From contig OX291561.1 of assembly GCA_946406115.1 (NCBI GenBank), positions 4,828,273 through 4,892,272 on the forward strand: DNA of 64,000 nt, in the 5' to 3' direction. The position numbers and the translations under genes are program-made. The notes beneath the pieces were generated by a model, which worked only from the letters and a program-made list of their open reading frames with translations, was not told where the DNA came from and made no database searches. Origin of the DNA: Apoda limacodes. Its lineage: Eukaryota > Arthropoda > Insecta > Lepidoptera > Limacodidae. The stretch's first letter is position 1. Every line of letters starts with the position of its first letter. Below are positions 1 to 10,089 of the stretch, one piece after another.

Positions 1-185
1 GGAAACTTTTCTTTAATTTTTTTTATTATTATCAATTTTTAATCATAAGTAAAAAAAAAATTTTTTTTTGCGGTAAAGTTAGTATTAATCGTTAAAACCG
101 TAAACTTGCTCGTAAACAGTGTCATTACGGGCAGGCAAAACCTTAATTGCTCACACGGGCTCTTATTTTGTAAATTTTACTTTTC

Positions 186-728
186 AAAAGTGATAGATTT
201 CATCAAGCTCTTCGTTTTGAACGACAGCTGTCAAACTAAATAGGCCCATATCTCAGAAACTATTTATCATTGACCAGTTGTTTTTTACAGAAGTGATAGA
301 TCTCATCAAGATCTTCATTTCGTATGACAGCTGTCAAACTACAAAGGCTCATATCTGGGAAACTATTGATCATAGACCAGTTGTTTGTTCACAGAAGTAA
401 TAGATCTCATGAAGAGCTTTATTTCGGATGATAGCTGTCAAACTAATACCAGCTGTATCTCTGTAACTATCGATCGTAGACTAGTCACTTCTGTACAGAA
501 GTGATAGACCTTATCAAGACCTTTATTTCGGATGACAGCTGTTAAACAAGAAAGGGCTGTATCTTCAAAACCATTGTTCGTAGACTAGTTGTTTCCTTAC
601 AAAAGTGATAGACCTTAACAAGACCTTTATTGCGGATGACAGCTGTCAAACTACAAAGGCTCATATCTGGGAAACTATTGATCATAGACCAGTTGTTTGT
701 TCACAGAAGTAATAGATCTCATGAATCC
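186..728. repeat. Tandem repeat, 103-104 bp period, about 5.2 copies
   Basis: Units begin with 'agaagtgatagat' or a close variant at 186, 289, 393, 497, 601 and 705, so the spacing is 103-104 bp. Each unit holds the palindrome gacagctgtc (or a one-base variant) and the phrase 'agaccagttgttt'. The junction of units 2/3 is identical over about 85 bp to that of units 5/6, 312 bp away, which suggests a recent three-unit duplication. Satellite-like or element-internal repeat; no coding sense. Confidence 0.93.
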
Positions 729-839
729 AAAACCAAGTTCTCGAGGTACTCGCAAAGGTTCTGCCATTTACACATTATTCTTATCTGAAACATAATAACT
801 TTCAAAGAAAAAAATCTAAGAATGTTAAGCATTTGTAGT

Positions 840-1345
840 CTGCTATCGACCTTGTTTTATAATGTTAAATGTGGTAATATAAATTCGTAAACATCTAAAA
901 TTAGAGGTCAATGCATCAAAAAATTTTGTTATAGTTTTTAGGAAGAAGCGCTCATATCTTTATGCTCATATCTACGATTATTCAATACTTTCCGTTCAAT
1001 CATACGTAAAGTATGTTGGAATTATAATAGATCACGATCTTCCATGGATATCTCATGTTTTGTTTATTTGTTAAAGAGCTGAACAGGGTATAAATATTTT
1101 AAAATACTTGTGTGGAGTAAAATGGGGTGATGATCCTTAAACTTTAAAATATATGTTGCTGATATCCGTAGTAAATTTACTATGGTTGCATGTTTTACCA
1201 TGATGCTTTGACCGATTTTCTAAAAAAACTCGTATATTACAAAACAGAGCATTGTGCATAATATATGGTGCTATGATTTCGTCTCGTAATGTATTTGATA
1301 TATCATTAGATGTACCTAATGCTATTTGGGTTTAACGGTAGAAAC
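840..1345 (+). pseudogene. Degenerate LINE ORF2 fragment (RT thumb region)
   Basis: Conceptual translation across several frames gives the usual post-RT block of Jockey-superfamily LINEs: a 'YVGIIIDHDLPWISHV'-like segment, a helix ending 'ILKYLCGVKWGDDP', then 'LQNRALCIIYGA'. Several stops and frameshifts interrupt it, so it is a dead fragment. The same block occurs better preserved near 7700-7990, suggesting the same broad family. No reverse transcriptase palm or endonuclease is present here. Family call is from motif recall; the exact clade is not certain. Confidence 0.6.
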
Positions 1346-1539
1346 GTGAAGGTTTCTAAGTTTTTTTGTAATTTTGGCGATTTTCGGTTTTAAATGTGCA
1401 GTTTCATTACGTCCAGTATTTGTAAAAAAAGGAGCGAAAAATTTTACTGCATACGTGTCATTGAAATCTAAGTAGCCAACGATGCCTACTAACCAACAAC
1501 AAAAACTAAATAAATTGATTTTATTTTTAAATAATAATA

Positions 1540-1712
1540 GTTTATGCTGCTCCTATCTCTGGGCGGGTGAACCCGGATACCAGCTTGGTCCTATTGACTC
1601 GGTTCAACGACGGGCTGTGAGAATTGTTGACGATCCCAAATTCATTTGTAGTATCGAGCTAACCATCAGACGGACCGTGTGCTTTTTTGCCACCTTAGTG
1701 CTATAAAAAAAA
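1540..1712 (+). mobile_element. Internally deleted LINE 3' end (CR1/Zenon-like family)
   Basis: Codes for 'PGYQLGPIDSVQRRAVRIV', matching the - strand copy at 6186-6700, then jumps at about 1663 straight to the family's 3' terminus ('ccaccttagtgctat' plus A-run, ending near 1711). About 400 bp of C-terminal coding sequence present in the other copy is missing, so this is a deletion derivative that kept its 3' tail. Clade name is from memory. Confidence 0.75.
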
Positions 1713-1869
1713 AGTTTATGTTTATTTAAACTTTTCCAATGTCATAGTGTTTCATAATTGTGATATTTCTTAATCTTAGCTAATTTTAAAATTTTAAAAT
1801 AGTTGAGTCTACTGACTAAATTGAAGCCATAACGAAAAAAAAAAGTTTTGGCAAAAGCAAAAAAACTTT

Positions 1870-2835
1870 TTTCAAAAAAGAAAATATGGGCTGGACTAAC
1901 TTCTGCGAGTCATTGTCGCCTAGGGCACCTTCTTCTCAAGTCTGGAAACAAATAAAAATATTCCAAGGCTCTACTGCAGATGGCCCATCCACTACTTCTT
2001 CAGCATGTATTAATGAGTTTGCTGATAAATTGGCCCCTCCTTTTGTTCCTAACCAAAATTGTTCACATCTCCCATATCCAATTAAGACCTCCAGTAAATT
2101 TGACGAACCATTTACCATGACAGAATTGGAGTGTGTCCTGTCTGGCCTTAAAGACTCTGCGCCTGGGGAAGATGGCATCCCTTACTCTTTTATTATTTAT
2201 CTTAGTAGTCACAGTAAACAAATTCTCTTAAACATTCTTAATAATATTTTCCTTTCTGGTATTATCCCAAATGACTAGAAAACACAAATAATTATCCCTT
2301 TACTTAAACCAGGTATGGATCCTTCTAAAGCTTTCTCCTATTGCTTTATCGTCATGTATATGCAAAATAACGGAACATTTAATAAAAAATCGTTTAAAGT
2401 GGCTCATGGAGTCAAGTAGTACTCTGGCTAATAGTCAATTTGGTTTCCTCAAGGGAAAGGGAACTATAGATAGCCTTAGTTTTCTGTGTACCGACATTTG
2501 GGTTGCATGATCTATAAGTGAGGATCTTGTTGGTGTGTTCCTGGATATTGCATCAGCTTATGATAATAACTTCCGGTACTCAGGCAGAAAATGCTTCAGC
2601 TGAACATCCCTGAGAGTCTGGTACATTTTGTTTTTAATTTCTTAATATCTAGAAACATTAGGATTCGCTCGCACAATGCTCTTTCTAGAGTTGTGTGGAA
2701 AGGCCTGCTACAAGGTTCAGTTTTAAGTCCCCTGCTAAATAGTTTATATACATATGACCTCGAACATTCTGTTTCTTCTTTCTGTAATTATTTGTGATAT
2801 GCAAATGATATATCTTTATACCTTGCATCAACCAG
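1870..2835 (+). pseudogene. LINE reverse transcriptase, N-terminal half (broken)
   Basis: The first open segment (1886-2278) ends at an in-frame TAG and contains 'SAPGEDGIPYSFI', the RT finger motif of Jockey/I-type LINEs, preceded by a pre-RT linker. After the stop, 'TQIIIPLLKPG' continues. A second segment (2591-2797) has 'GLLQGSVLSPLL' and then 'YANDISLYLAS', where the catalytic YADD box reads YAND, a change that would abolish metal binding by the second Asp. Several frameshifts lie between. The thumb and RNase H half of a similar element starts at about 7620, so the two may be halves of one insertion split by younger elements. Confidence 0.72.
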
Positions 2836-2837
2836 TC

Positions 2838-3110
2838 TGCATAATATATTTATTTATTTATTTATATTCTATATTGAACACCAAAAGTGTACAAAAGGTG
2901 GACTTAATGCTAACAGCACTTTCTACCAGTCAACCTACAAATGTTCAAGAAAAAGTGTCGGTAGGTGCAAAGAAAAAAGATATTTACATATTTACCTGCG
3001 TATTATTTACATTATATACTTAACTACATAAATTCATACATACATACAAACGCACATACACATACATACACATACATAAACATACACGAATACCTATACA
3101 TATTATACAT
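2838..3110. repeat. Simple repeats: (TTTA)n and CATA-rich tract
   Basis: A tttatttatttattta run near 2840-2870 is followed, after about 150 bp of unassigned sequence, by a cataca/tacata-rich tract at 3020-3110. Low-complexity sequence marking the edge between the LINE piece on the left and the oppositely oriented LINE on the right. Confidence 0.8.
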
Positions 3111-3341
3111 ATATCTATACTAATATATTACAATATACAATTTTAGTGTAATAGGATGATAATAAATATTGTACGAAATGTCGGGCGAATCGGGGAAACG
3201 ATTTGGAAAGAACAAGTGTTACACATTGTACTAACTAATTAGAAAGTAAAGTTATGATGAGGATGAAAGGAAGTGATTTCAAACAAGCCGTTCAAAAGAA
3301 TCGCGTGATGTAGCCTTTCTGATTGACTGAGGAAGATTATT

Positions 3342-4840
3342 TCAAAGTCTAACAGCTGCAATAGCAAAAGAATTATTCAAAAATCCCCTACGATGTAGTG
3401 GGGTACAAAGTAGTAAGTTAGAGGAGGAGCGAAGATGTTTTTCATGGGTATCGGAAAGAAAATGAAAATTAGTTTTGAGATAAATGGGTGTTTTAGGGTC
3501 AAAAAGGATAGAGTAAAGGAGACAGAGTATTCTAAGATTCCTTCGATCTCTTATGTGAAGCCAATTCAGTTGACGTCGGTATTCAGAGACGTGATCGAAT
3601 TTACGGAGACCGAAAATAAATTTAATGCATACGTTTAGTAAGCGATCAAGCTTAGACAACAGTTCCTTAGACAGGACCAAATAGCACACATCACTCTAGT
3701 CAAGAATGGGTAGGAGAAGAGTATTAACGAGAGTAGTCTTAGTAGAAGTAGAAAGAAAATGTTTGAAGCGTTGTAACGAATGTAAAGAGGCATAGAATCT
3801 GCGAGAAACCTCCTTCACTTGAGACGACCAACTAAGATTACTGTCTATAATAATTCCCAGGTCCTTTACAGATGATTCGTAAGGTATTATAGAACCCAAG
3901 TATCTGATATTTGGTAAAGTATTATTACTAATTTTGTAGAGCTGCCGGGAATTGCCTAATAAGATGGCTTGACATTTAGTAGGGTTGACGTCAATGCCAT
4001 ACTTCGCAGACCAATCTTGTATGTGTGAGAGATCAGCATTTATTTTATTAATGGCATCAGACAAATTTTTGACCTCCGCTTGTTGATAAAGCTGAAGACC
4101 GTCGGCGTATAGATGGTAGTGACTTTGAAGATTATGTGTTATGGAGTTAATAAATACAGAAAAAAGAATTGGTGACAAAATACTACCTTGGGGTACTCCA
4201 GCGCTTGAGTTGCACCAATCTGAGATTAATGGACCGTTTCGAACAGCTTGCTGGTGTCCCCGAAGGTAGGAGGAAAACCGTTGGACAACGGGGGTTGAAA
4301 ACATCATTCTGTCTAACAAAGCCAGCAAAAGGTCATGGTCGACGACATTGAACGCATTACTAAAATCAATTAAAACGAGGACCGTAACAAGCGATTTCTC
4401 CATTCCAATTCTAATATCTTCAGTGATTTTTAGTAGAGCTGACGTTGTGCTGTGTCCTGCTCTAAAACCTGATTGATAAGGATTAAGAAGGTAAGATTTA
4501 GTGAGAAATTCAGCCAGTTGTTTATAAACAACAGATTCTAAAATTTTGGAAAGGAATGGGAGAATAGAAATAGGGCGATAGTGATTTAGAAGAGATGGGT
4601 TGGAGACCTTAGGCAAGGGACATATATATATGCCTTACTCCAAGTGTCAGGAAAATTTCCAGAGAACAAAGAAAAATTTACTATATGAGTCATTACTGGC
4701 AATAAAACATCTAAGATCAGCTCAATCATAACACGTCCAATGTCATCGGGACCAACAGCCTTAGACTTAATAGACATGATTTTTTTTTTTATTTCTGCAC
4801 TGTCGACAGGTGAAAAAAGAAAAGAAGCAATTTTTGGCAT
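3342..4840 (-). pseudogene. Reverse transcriptase of the CR1-like LINE (YADD changed to YADG)
   Basis: RT blocks in order: 'KSKAVGPDDIG' (block 1), 'LLNHYRPISILPFLSKILE' (2a), 'QSGFRAGHSTTSAL', 'VLIDFSNAFNVVDHDLLL' (block A with catalytic Asp), 'SAGVPQGSILSPILFSVF' (block B), 'HLYADGLQLYQQ' (block C) and 'IPYESSVKDLGIIIDSNLSW' (block E). Block C normally reads YADD; here the second Asp is Gly, so polymerase activity would be lost. A stop at 3696 separates the last ~115 residues ('CIKFIFGLRKFDHVSEYRR' and onward), which continue in the same frame. Clearly a dead LINE gene. Confidence 0.88.
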
Positions 4841-4849
4841 GGATTGCTA

Positions 4850-5728
4850 CTATGTTTAATTTTGACGAGACGAACTGGTGCATGCTTGTCATATAACTTA
4901 ATCAAGCTTGAGTAAAAGAATGATAATTTCCCATCAATAGTAGGTAAATGCTCTACTGCAGACCAGTCAATCGCTCGCGCGTCTTCATTAAGCCTATCTA
5001 CATTGATGCTAGTAAGGTTTCTTGAATGTTTAGTTATCAGTTTAGGCTTGGGTACTTTAATTATATAGGAAGCATAAATGAGGTCATGCAGAGAAAATCC
5101 CGGAGCCAAAAATTGACCATGTGAGGCGGTAAGCTTAGTGTTCGAAACAATTTTTAAGTCAAGTAACGTATCATTTGTTGTGGAGTGATGGGTTGGCCAT
5201 AATGGCAAGATATAAAGGTTTACTGATTCAACAATTGAACGCAATTTATGACATATGGAATTTTTACGGAGAAGGCAGGTGTTAAAGTCACCCATTACTA
5301 TGTGGTGTGTGTATTCAGATCTAAGAGACTCGAGAACATGCTCAAGTTTATTAAAATAATCAATGTTTGGAGGACAGTTTATTACTCCCAGAAGAACTTT
5401 TACACCGAGATTTACTTCGATAAACAGATATTCAGCAGAGGCACTGTAGGAACCTGGCGACAATTTTATAAGGAATATTACTTTTTAGATAAATGGCTAC
5501 ACCACCACCACCCCTATCTAAACGATCGTTGCGAATTAACACAAAGCCAGGAAGAGAGTAAGAGGTAGAAGATAAAGAGGGTTTAAGCCAGCTCTCCGAG
5601 GCCAGAATAGCATCAGCATTACAAGTAGAAAAAGTGTTTAGAAATTCAGTCTGATGACTAAGTATACTTTGAGCATTTACATGACAAACATTGCAGTTTT
5701 TAGGAAAACTCGCAAATGTTTCATTCAT
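4850..5728 (-). pseudogene. APE-type endonuclease domain of the CR1-like LINE
   Basis: The apurinic-endonuclease-like domain nicks target DNA to prime reverse transcription. Visible motifs in order: 'CHVNAQSILSH' (first catalytic Asn region), 'ADAILASESWLKP' (metal-binding Glu in SES), 'RNDR..RGGGGVAIYLKS', 'VMGDFNT' (Asp/Asn pair) and 'SLHDLIYAS' (C-terminal His-Asp; SDH in the family). The reading frame shifts near 5432-5463 between the first two blocks. The third motif reads LHD instead of the usual SDH, which may be a further weakening. Reading continues into the RT domain at about 4840 through another frame break. Confidence 0.8.
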
Positions 5729-5771
5729 AACACTCCCAAGAGAAACTGCACAGGGGTCATCATCAATGGAT

Positions 5772-6185
5772 ACTAATGAATGTGCGGATTCAGCAGTATA
5801 GAAAGATTAGTCAGCACTGGACATATATAAGTAATAATATTAATAATAATAACAATATATATAATAATATAAATAATATTAATTTATGATAGTTTACAAT
5901 CGTAAAATATTTTACGTACTTAATTTATATTTTCACTTTTTATTGCACAATCTGCTGGTTAAAACAAACTTACAAAAAAAAAATTACAAAAGTGATACAT
6001 AAAATCAATATACACATTTAAAAACCACACTTAAGTACCAACTAAAACATGGAAATTACCTATTTATAGGTGATTTAACACTATAATCTGCGATAATTTA
6101 AATAATGTGATGAAAAAAATAATAAAGAAAACAGAACTATTTTACATAATCTGGCCTATTTTATAACAAAGTAACTAAAATTGAA
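5772..6185. other. AT-rich spacer, no gene seen
   Basis: A and T-rich sequence with (AAT)n-like runs near 5830-5885. Probably 5' UTR remains of the CR1-like LINE or target sequence; nothing codes. Confidence 0.6.
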
Positions 6186-6700
6186 TTTTTTTTTTTTTTT
6201 TTTTTTTTTATACCACTAAGGTGGCAAACAAGCTTACGGCCCGCCTGATGGTAAGCGGTCACCGTAGCCTATGGACGCTTGCAACACCAGGGGTATCACT
6301 TGCGCGTTGCCGACCCTTCAGAAATCTAATAACTTCTTTCTTGAAGAGCTCCATACTGTAGTCCTTGCAGAAAACCTTGGCAGGGAGCTCATTCCACAAC
6401 TTAAGCGTTCGCGGGAGGAAGTTTCTCTGAAACCGCACTGTACGCGACCATTTAGGTTCTAAAGTGTGAGAATGAATTCCCTGCCGATGGCGAGCGGTGC
6501 GATGGTAGAAAGTAGCCGTGGGCATCATTTCGAACAATTCCTCAGAACACAACCCATTGTACAAGCGGTAGAACACACACAGTGAGGCAAAGTCTCTCCT
6601 CAGACTTAAGGGCTCGATACCGCAAGTGAGTTTGGAATCGTCGACAATTCTCACAGCCCGTCGTTGAACCGAGTCAAAAGGGCCAAGCTGGTATCCGGGA
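6186..6700 (-). mobile_element. 5'-truncated LINE 3' end with poly-A (CR1/Zenon-like)
   Basis: A T-run at 6186-6209 is the poly-A tail of a - strand insertion. Next to it is the family's 3' UTR ('ataccactaaggtggcaaac' on +), then about 135 open codons: 'PGYQLGPFDSVQRRAVRIV', 'YRLYNGLCSEELFEMMP', 'LWNELPAKVFCKDYS' and 'KKEVIRFLKGRQR'. This is the extreme C-terminus of ORF2. Homology to other copies stops near 6695, so the copy is 5'-truncated as is normal for target-primed reverse transcription. Coding part is uninterrupted, so the insertion is fairly young. Confidence 0.85.
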
Positions 6701-6799
6701 TTTATAGGATTATAATACTTAATACTAGGATTTGTAGATAGATAGTACTTAATGTTCAATAATATTTTGGAACCTATCAATGCGATTTGAGTCATTGAT

Positions 6800-7615
6800 G
6801 GATAAGAAACTTAAAAGCTTAATCTACAATACTATATATTTAAAAACAGTGAAAGAAATATACAACTTACTAATCTGAAATGTAATACTTGTCTAATTAA
6901 TTTAGTCTTAGTATAAAGGTGTCTATTTTTAATACCAATGTAAAGAAAAAACAAAAATTTGTTGATGACAGGTCGCAAAAATTACAAAAATTACAAAAAT
7001 AACAATAATTCTACCAAAAACGAACGCACTCTAAAGATGCGCAGTATCAATATTGGTTGCGTTTCAACTAGCTCAGCTCCTAAAAATAATAAATAGCGAT
7101 AACACGTTGGCAAACATTACTATACCATATGTTCAAAGCAGTAAAACTAATATAACATAACACATAAGGACCAATTTTTAAAACAATTGAGCATATAATT
7201 GCCATGGCACTATACGTACACCACAAGCCGCATTGTTATTAATTACGATTTTGAATATTAATAACATATCTGGAACACAGTTCTTGAAAATAGGATATTT
7301 TAACTCTACACTGAACATTAAGGTTACAAATACCTATTTCTTTTGTTTACTACCTTGTTTTATTGTAAAAGGTACTTTCGAGGTTACAGTCGGTATGGAC
7401 GTCATAGAACCGGTTTTAGCTTGTGCAGTGTTTTGTGATTCTACGGGGAACTTCGAAGTGACATCATCTAGTTCACTCACTGTACAAAACCGCATACGTA
7501 CATCATTTGGCAGTTTAACATATATAGAACCACCTTGACTCCAACATCTTGAAACTCCGAAATGCTGCCGAGCTCTCAATAGTTTTGACGGTTTTTAGTG
7601 AGAAATTCATTGATT
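6800..7615. other. No recognised gene; possible unknown ORF on either strand
   Basis: Mostly AT-rich. A stretch at 7334-7579 is open on the - strand (81 codons, 'GGSIYVKLPNDVRMRFC') and overlaps an open + strand frame (7233-7538). I recognise neither. The - strand reading has a balanced, protein-like composition and could be a scrap of a retroelement ORF1, but nothing proves it. Confidence 0.3.
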
Positions 7616-7619
7616 ACTA

Positions 7620-9180
7620 CATTTGTAGTTTTCAATTTTGACTTAGACTGCCAAATCGAGTTCTTGACCTGTATGTCAGTGAAAATTATACCAGTAGAAA
7701 TAAGATAAAGTTTTTAGGCGTTATCTTAGAATCAAAGTTCTTAGGTTCCACTCATTTTAATTACATTACGGACAAGTATGAAAAAGATGTCAAAATCCTC
7801 AGGGCTCTCGCAGGTGTATGGTGGGGCTCACACCCCTTCTGCTAAAAACTGATGTACAATTCAATTGTCCGAAGCCATCTAGATTATGGTTCCTTCCTTT
7901 TGGAACCCTGTAATAAATCTTCCCTGGATAAGGTTGATAAAATCCAAGCAAAGTGTTTGAGAATTGTTACCAGAGCTATGAAATCCTCTCCTTTAAATGC
8001 TTGCGTGAGAGTGTGTTGATCCCCCATTAGGGTTGCGAAGACAGTTTCTTTGTGACAGATTTCTTTTTAAAACTTCCCAACTATCCTTTCATCCACTCTT
8101 ACATTGTCTACACACTTTGTGTGCATTGGTGTCCCTAAGCTCATATTGGAACAATAAAGAACACCCAAGACTAGTTAAAAGTTTTCAAAAACTAAATCGT
8201 CTTCCATGTCCAGTTGTACAATATTCTCTCTTGCCCCTTTATGATATAGATGTTGACTTTTGTTCTAACTACGAGTTTTTCAAGGTGACCCAGGTGCTAA
8301 TAGTGCTTTTACCACTTGTCTGAATAGTCTTTCTCCTAATTGGTTAACAATTTTTACAGATGTCTCTAAACTTTCTGAAGAAAGTGTGGTAGGCTCAGCC
8401 ATTTGGATCCCAAAATATAAAATTGTCCTCAATTTTAAGAACCCTTCACAAAACTTCAGTTTTCACATGAGAATCTATAGCCCTATTAGAAGCCATTTCA
8501 TATATAGAATCCCATCAACTTACTAAATCAATAGTCCTTTCAGATTCAAAAAGCCGTCTTCAAGCCGTTATAGCCAATCAATTTAAAAACAAAAATACTT
8601 CCCCAATTATATTAAGTATAAAAAAAAGTTGTTAAATTGTCATCATCAAGGAATTGAGGTTGTCCTGTTCCACAGTGAAATAGAAGGCAATGAGAAAGCT
8701 GACCACTGGGCTTCAGAAGCAGTTCAGTCAGGTGTACAAAACTTTAATAAAATTATCTCTTCCAACCCACTTAGTTTAGCTAAAAGGCAAATGGCAGTAG
8801 ATTGGAGTCATGTATGGCAATAGTCTTCATCCATTAAGGGCCATTATTATAGCCAAATACAACCTGTTATCCCTACAAAACCTTGGTTCTTTCGGTTTTG
8901 ACATTGTGACAAATTAACCATATGCTGTCTCAGACTGGGACATGGGACACAAAATAAGAGTTAGGGACCACTCTATTTGTGAGTGTGGCATTGACGAAGG
9001 TACTGTAGATCACATATTTTTCAGCTGCCCCTATATCACTATATGACATTCTCGACCCAAAAATTCCTCGCCCTGTCAACATGCAGTATCTTCTATCCTT
9101 GGATAATACCCCCTTCATTAAATGTTTAACAAAATTCATCAAAACCTTTAATATTAAACTATAACTCTTTTGCATGCATA
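7620..9180 (+). pseudogene. LINE ORF2 C-terminal half with RNase H domain (broken)
   Basis: Starts in the post-RT region ('FLGVILESKF', 'ILRALAGVWWGSHP', 'RSHLDYGSFL', 'KIQAKCLRIVTRAM'). It then has an RNase H domain: 'WLTIFTDVSKLSEESVVGSA' (first catalytic Asp in TDVS) and 'HSEIEGNEKADHWA' (final His/Asp motif). A zinc-finger-like tail ('ISVRDHSICECGIDEGTVDH' sense) lies near 8955-9030. Numerous stops break the frame. RNase H is found in I-, R1- and LOA-type LINEs rather than CR1. It may be the continuation of the RT half at 1870-2835. Confidence 0.72.
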
Positions 9181-9321
9181 AACATGTCTGGTACCACTTA
9201 ATTTAATCCTCCCTCACTCTTGTTTGTTTGTTTTATATGTTGTGATGTCCTTTTTTGTTTTAGATAAAACAAACTAAAATCTCCCAGCTCGGAGGTCCCA
9301 ATCTTCCTTTTTTATATTAAA

Positions 9322-9605
9322 CTAGCTGAACTGACAGACTTCGTTCTGCTGCATTATCTTCTTTAAAAAACAAAACATGGCTACCCCCTTGCATCGCTTG
9401 CCCGCGCAATGTTCTTTGCCCGCCCATGCTGTTTATTTGCTTACTGCTTGGCTCCTTAGGGTCGCCACGTGATGGTAAATAGCCTACAGCCTTCTGGAAG
9501 AATTGGGCTGTCGATTGCAAAAAGATTTTTTCAAATCAGACCAATAGTTTCTAAGATTAGTGCGTTCAAACAAACAAACTCTTCAGCTTTATATATTAGT
9601 ATAGA
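9322..9605 (-). mobile_element. Non-autonomous Helitron, 284 bp, both ends present
   Basis: Read on the - strand it begins TCTATACTAATATATAAAGC after an A and ends GTTCAGCTAG before a T, the canonical Helitron A^T insertion with TC start and CTAG end. A weak hairpin precedes CTAG. The 5' end matches a Helitron head I remember as very common in Lepidoptera. The 3' end is close to that of the large Helitron at 55956-61554 ('acgaagtctg' and 'tcagctag' shared), while the 5' ends differ. No coding capacity. Confidence 0.85.
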
Positions 9606-10085
9606 TTTAATTTATAACACATGTCTCTTTCATCATGGATACTGGTGAAATGTATTGGCTTAGACCGAAATGAAAGCCATTCTTCACACAATTAATTAAG
9701 TTATATAGCTATGTCATATTTGTTGATAATAATATGAACATTTTAAGCTACGCCTTTATTATGTCGGGTCTAAAAGCAAAAGTGCCTGTGACATAATAGC
9801 AATATTCGTTTTAGAGTTGAATAAAATGAAATAAAAAATCATTTTTGGCATTGATTAGAAGAGGATATTGTTGTATGATTCATAAATAGAAAAAAATCAT
9901 GATTGTCATTCAATTACCTATCTATTTTTAAATAAAAATTTGGACAAAGATGTCTTTGTTCCTAACCTACAGCCGGAGACTTTTCTGCATCTAATCTACC
10001 AGGACAGAGGCTGATTTGTTCCGAAACTAACAGGACAGAGACGTTTTTGTACACTATTTATTATAAGTACAAATACGCTTGTACA
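9606..10085. other. Unassigned spacer
   Basis: Contains the imperfectly repeated phrase 'ggacaaagatgtctttgtt / ggacagaggctgatttgtt / ggacagagacgtttttgta' at about 9952-10049, three degenerate ~47-bp units. No coding signal. Confidence 0.5.
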
Positions 10086-10089
10086 CCTC

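Larger units (their letters stand above)
3200..5770 (-). mobile_element. CR1-like LINE, near-complete ORF2, inactivated
   Basis: One - strand element reading endonuclease (5728 to about 4850), RT (4840 to 3696) and C-terminal domain (3689-3342). Its order and length, about 800 codons, fit a single CR1/Jockey-superfamily ORF2. It has frameshifts near 5450 and 4800, a further frame break near 4600 and an in-frame TAG at 3696. No ORF1 was recognised upstream. It sits between + strand LINE pieces and is probably nested in them. The 3' limit near 3200 is estimated. Confidence 0.8.
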
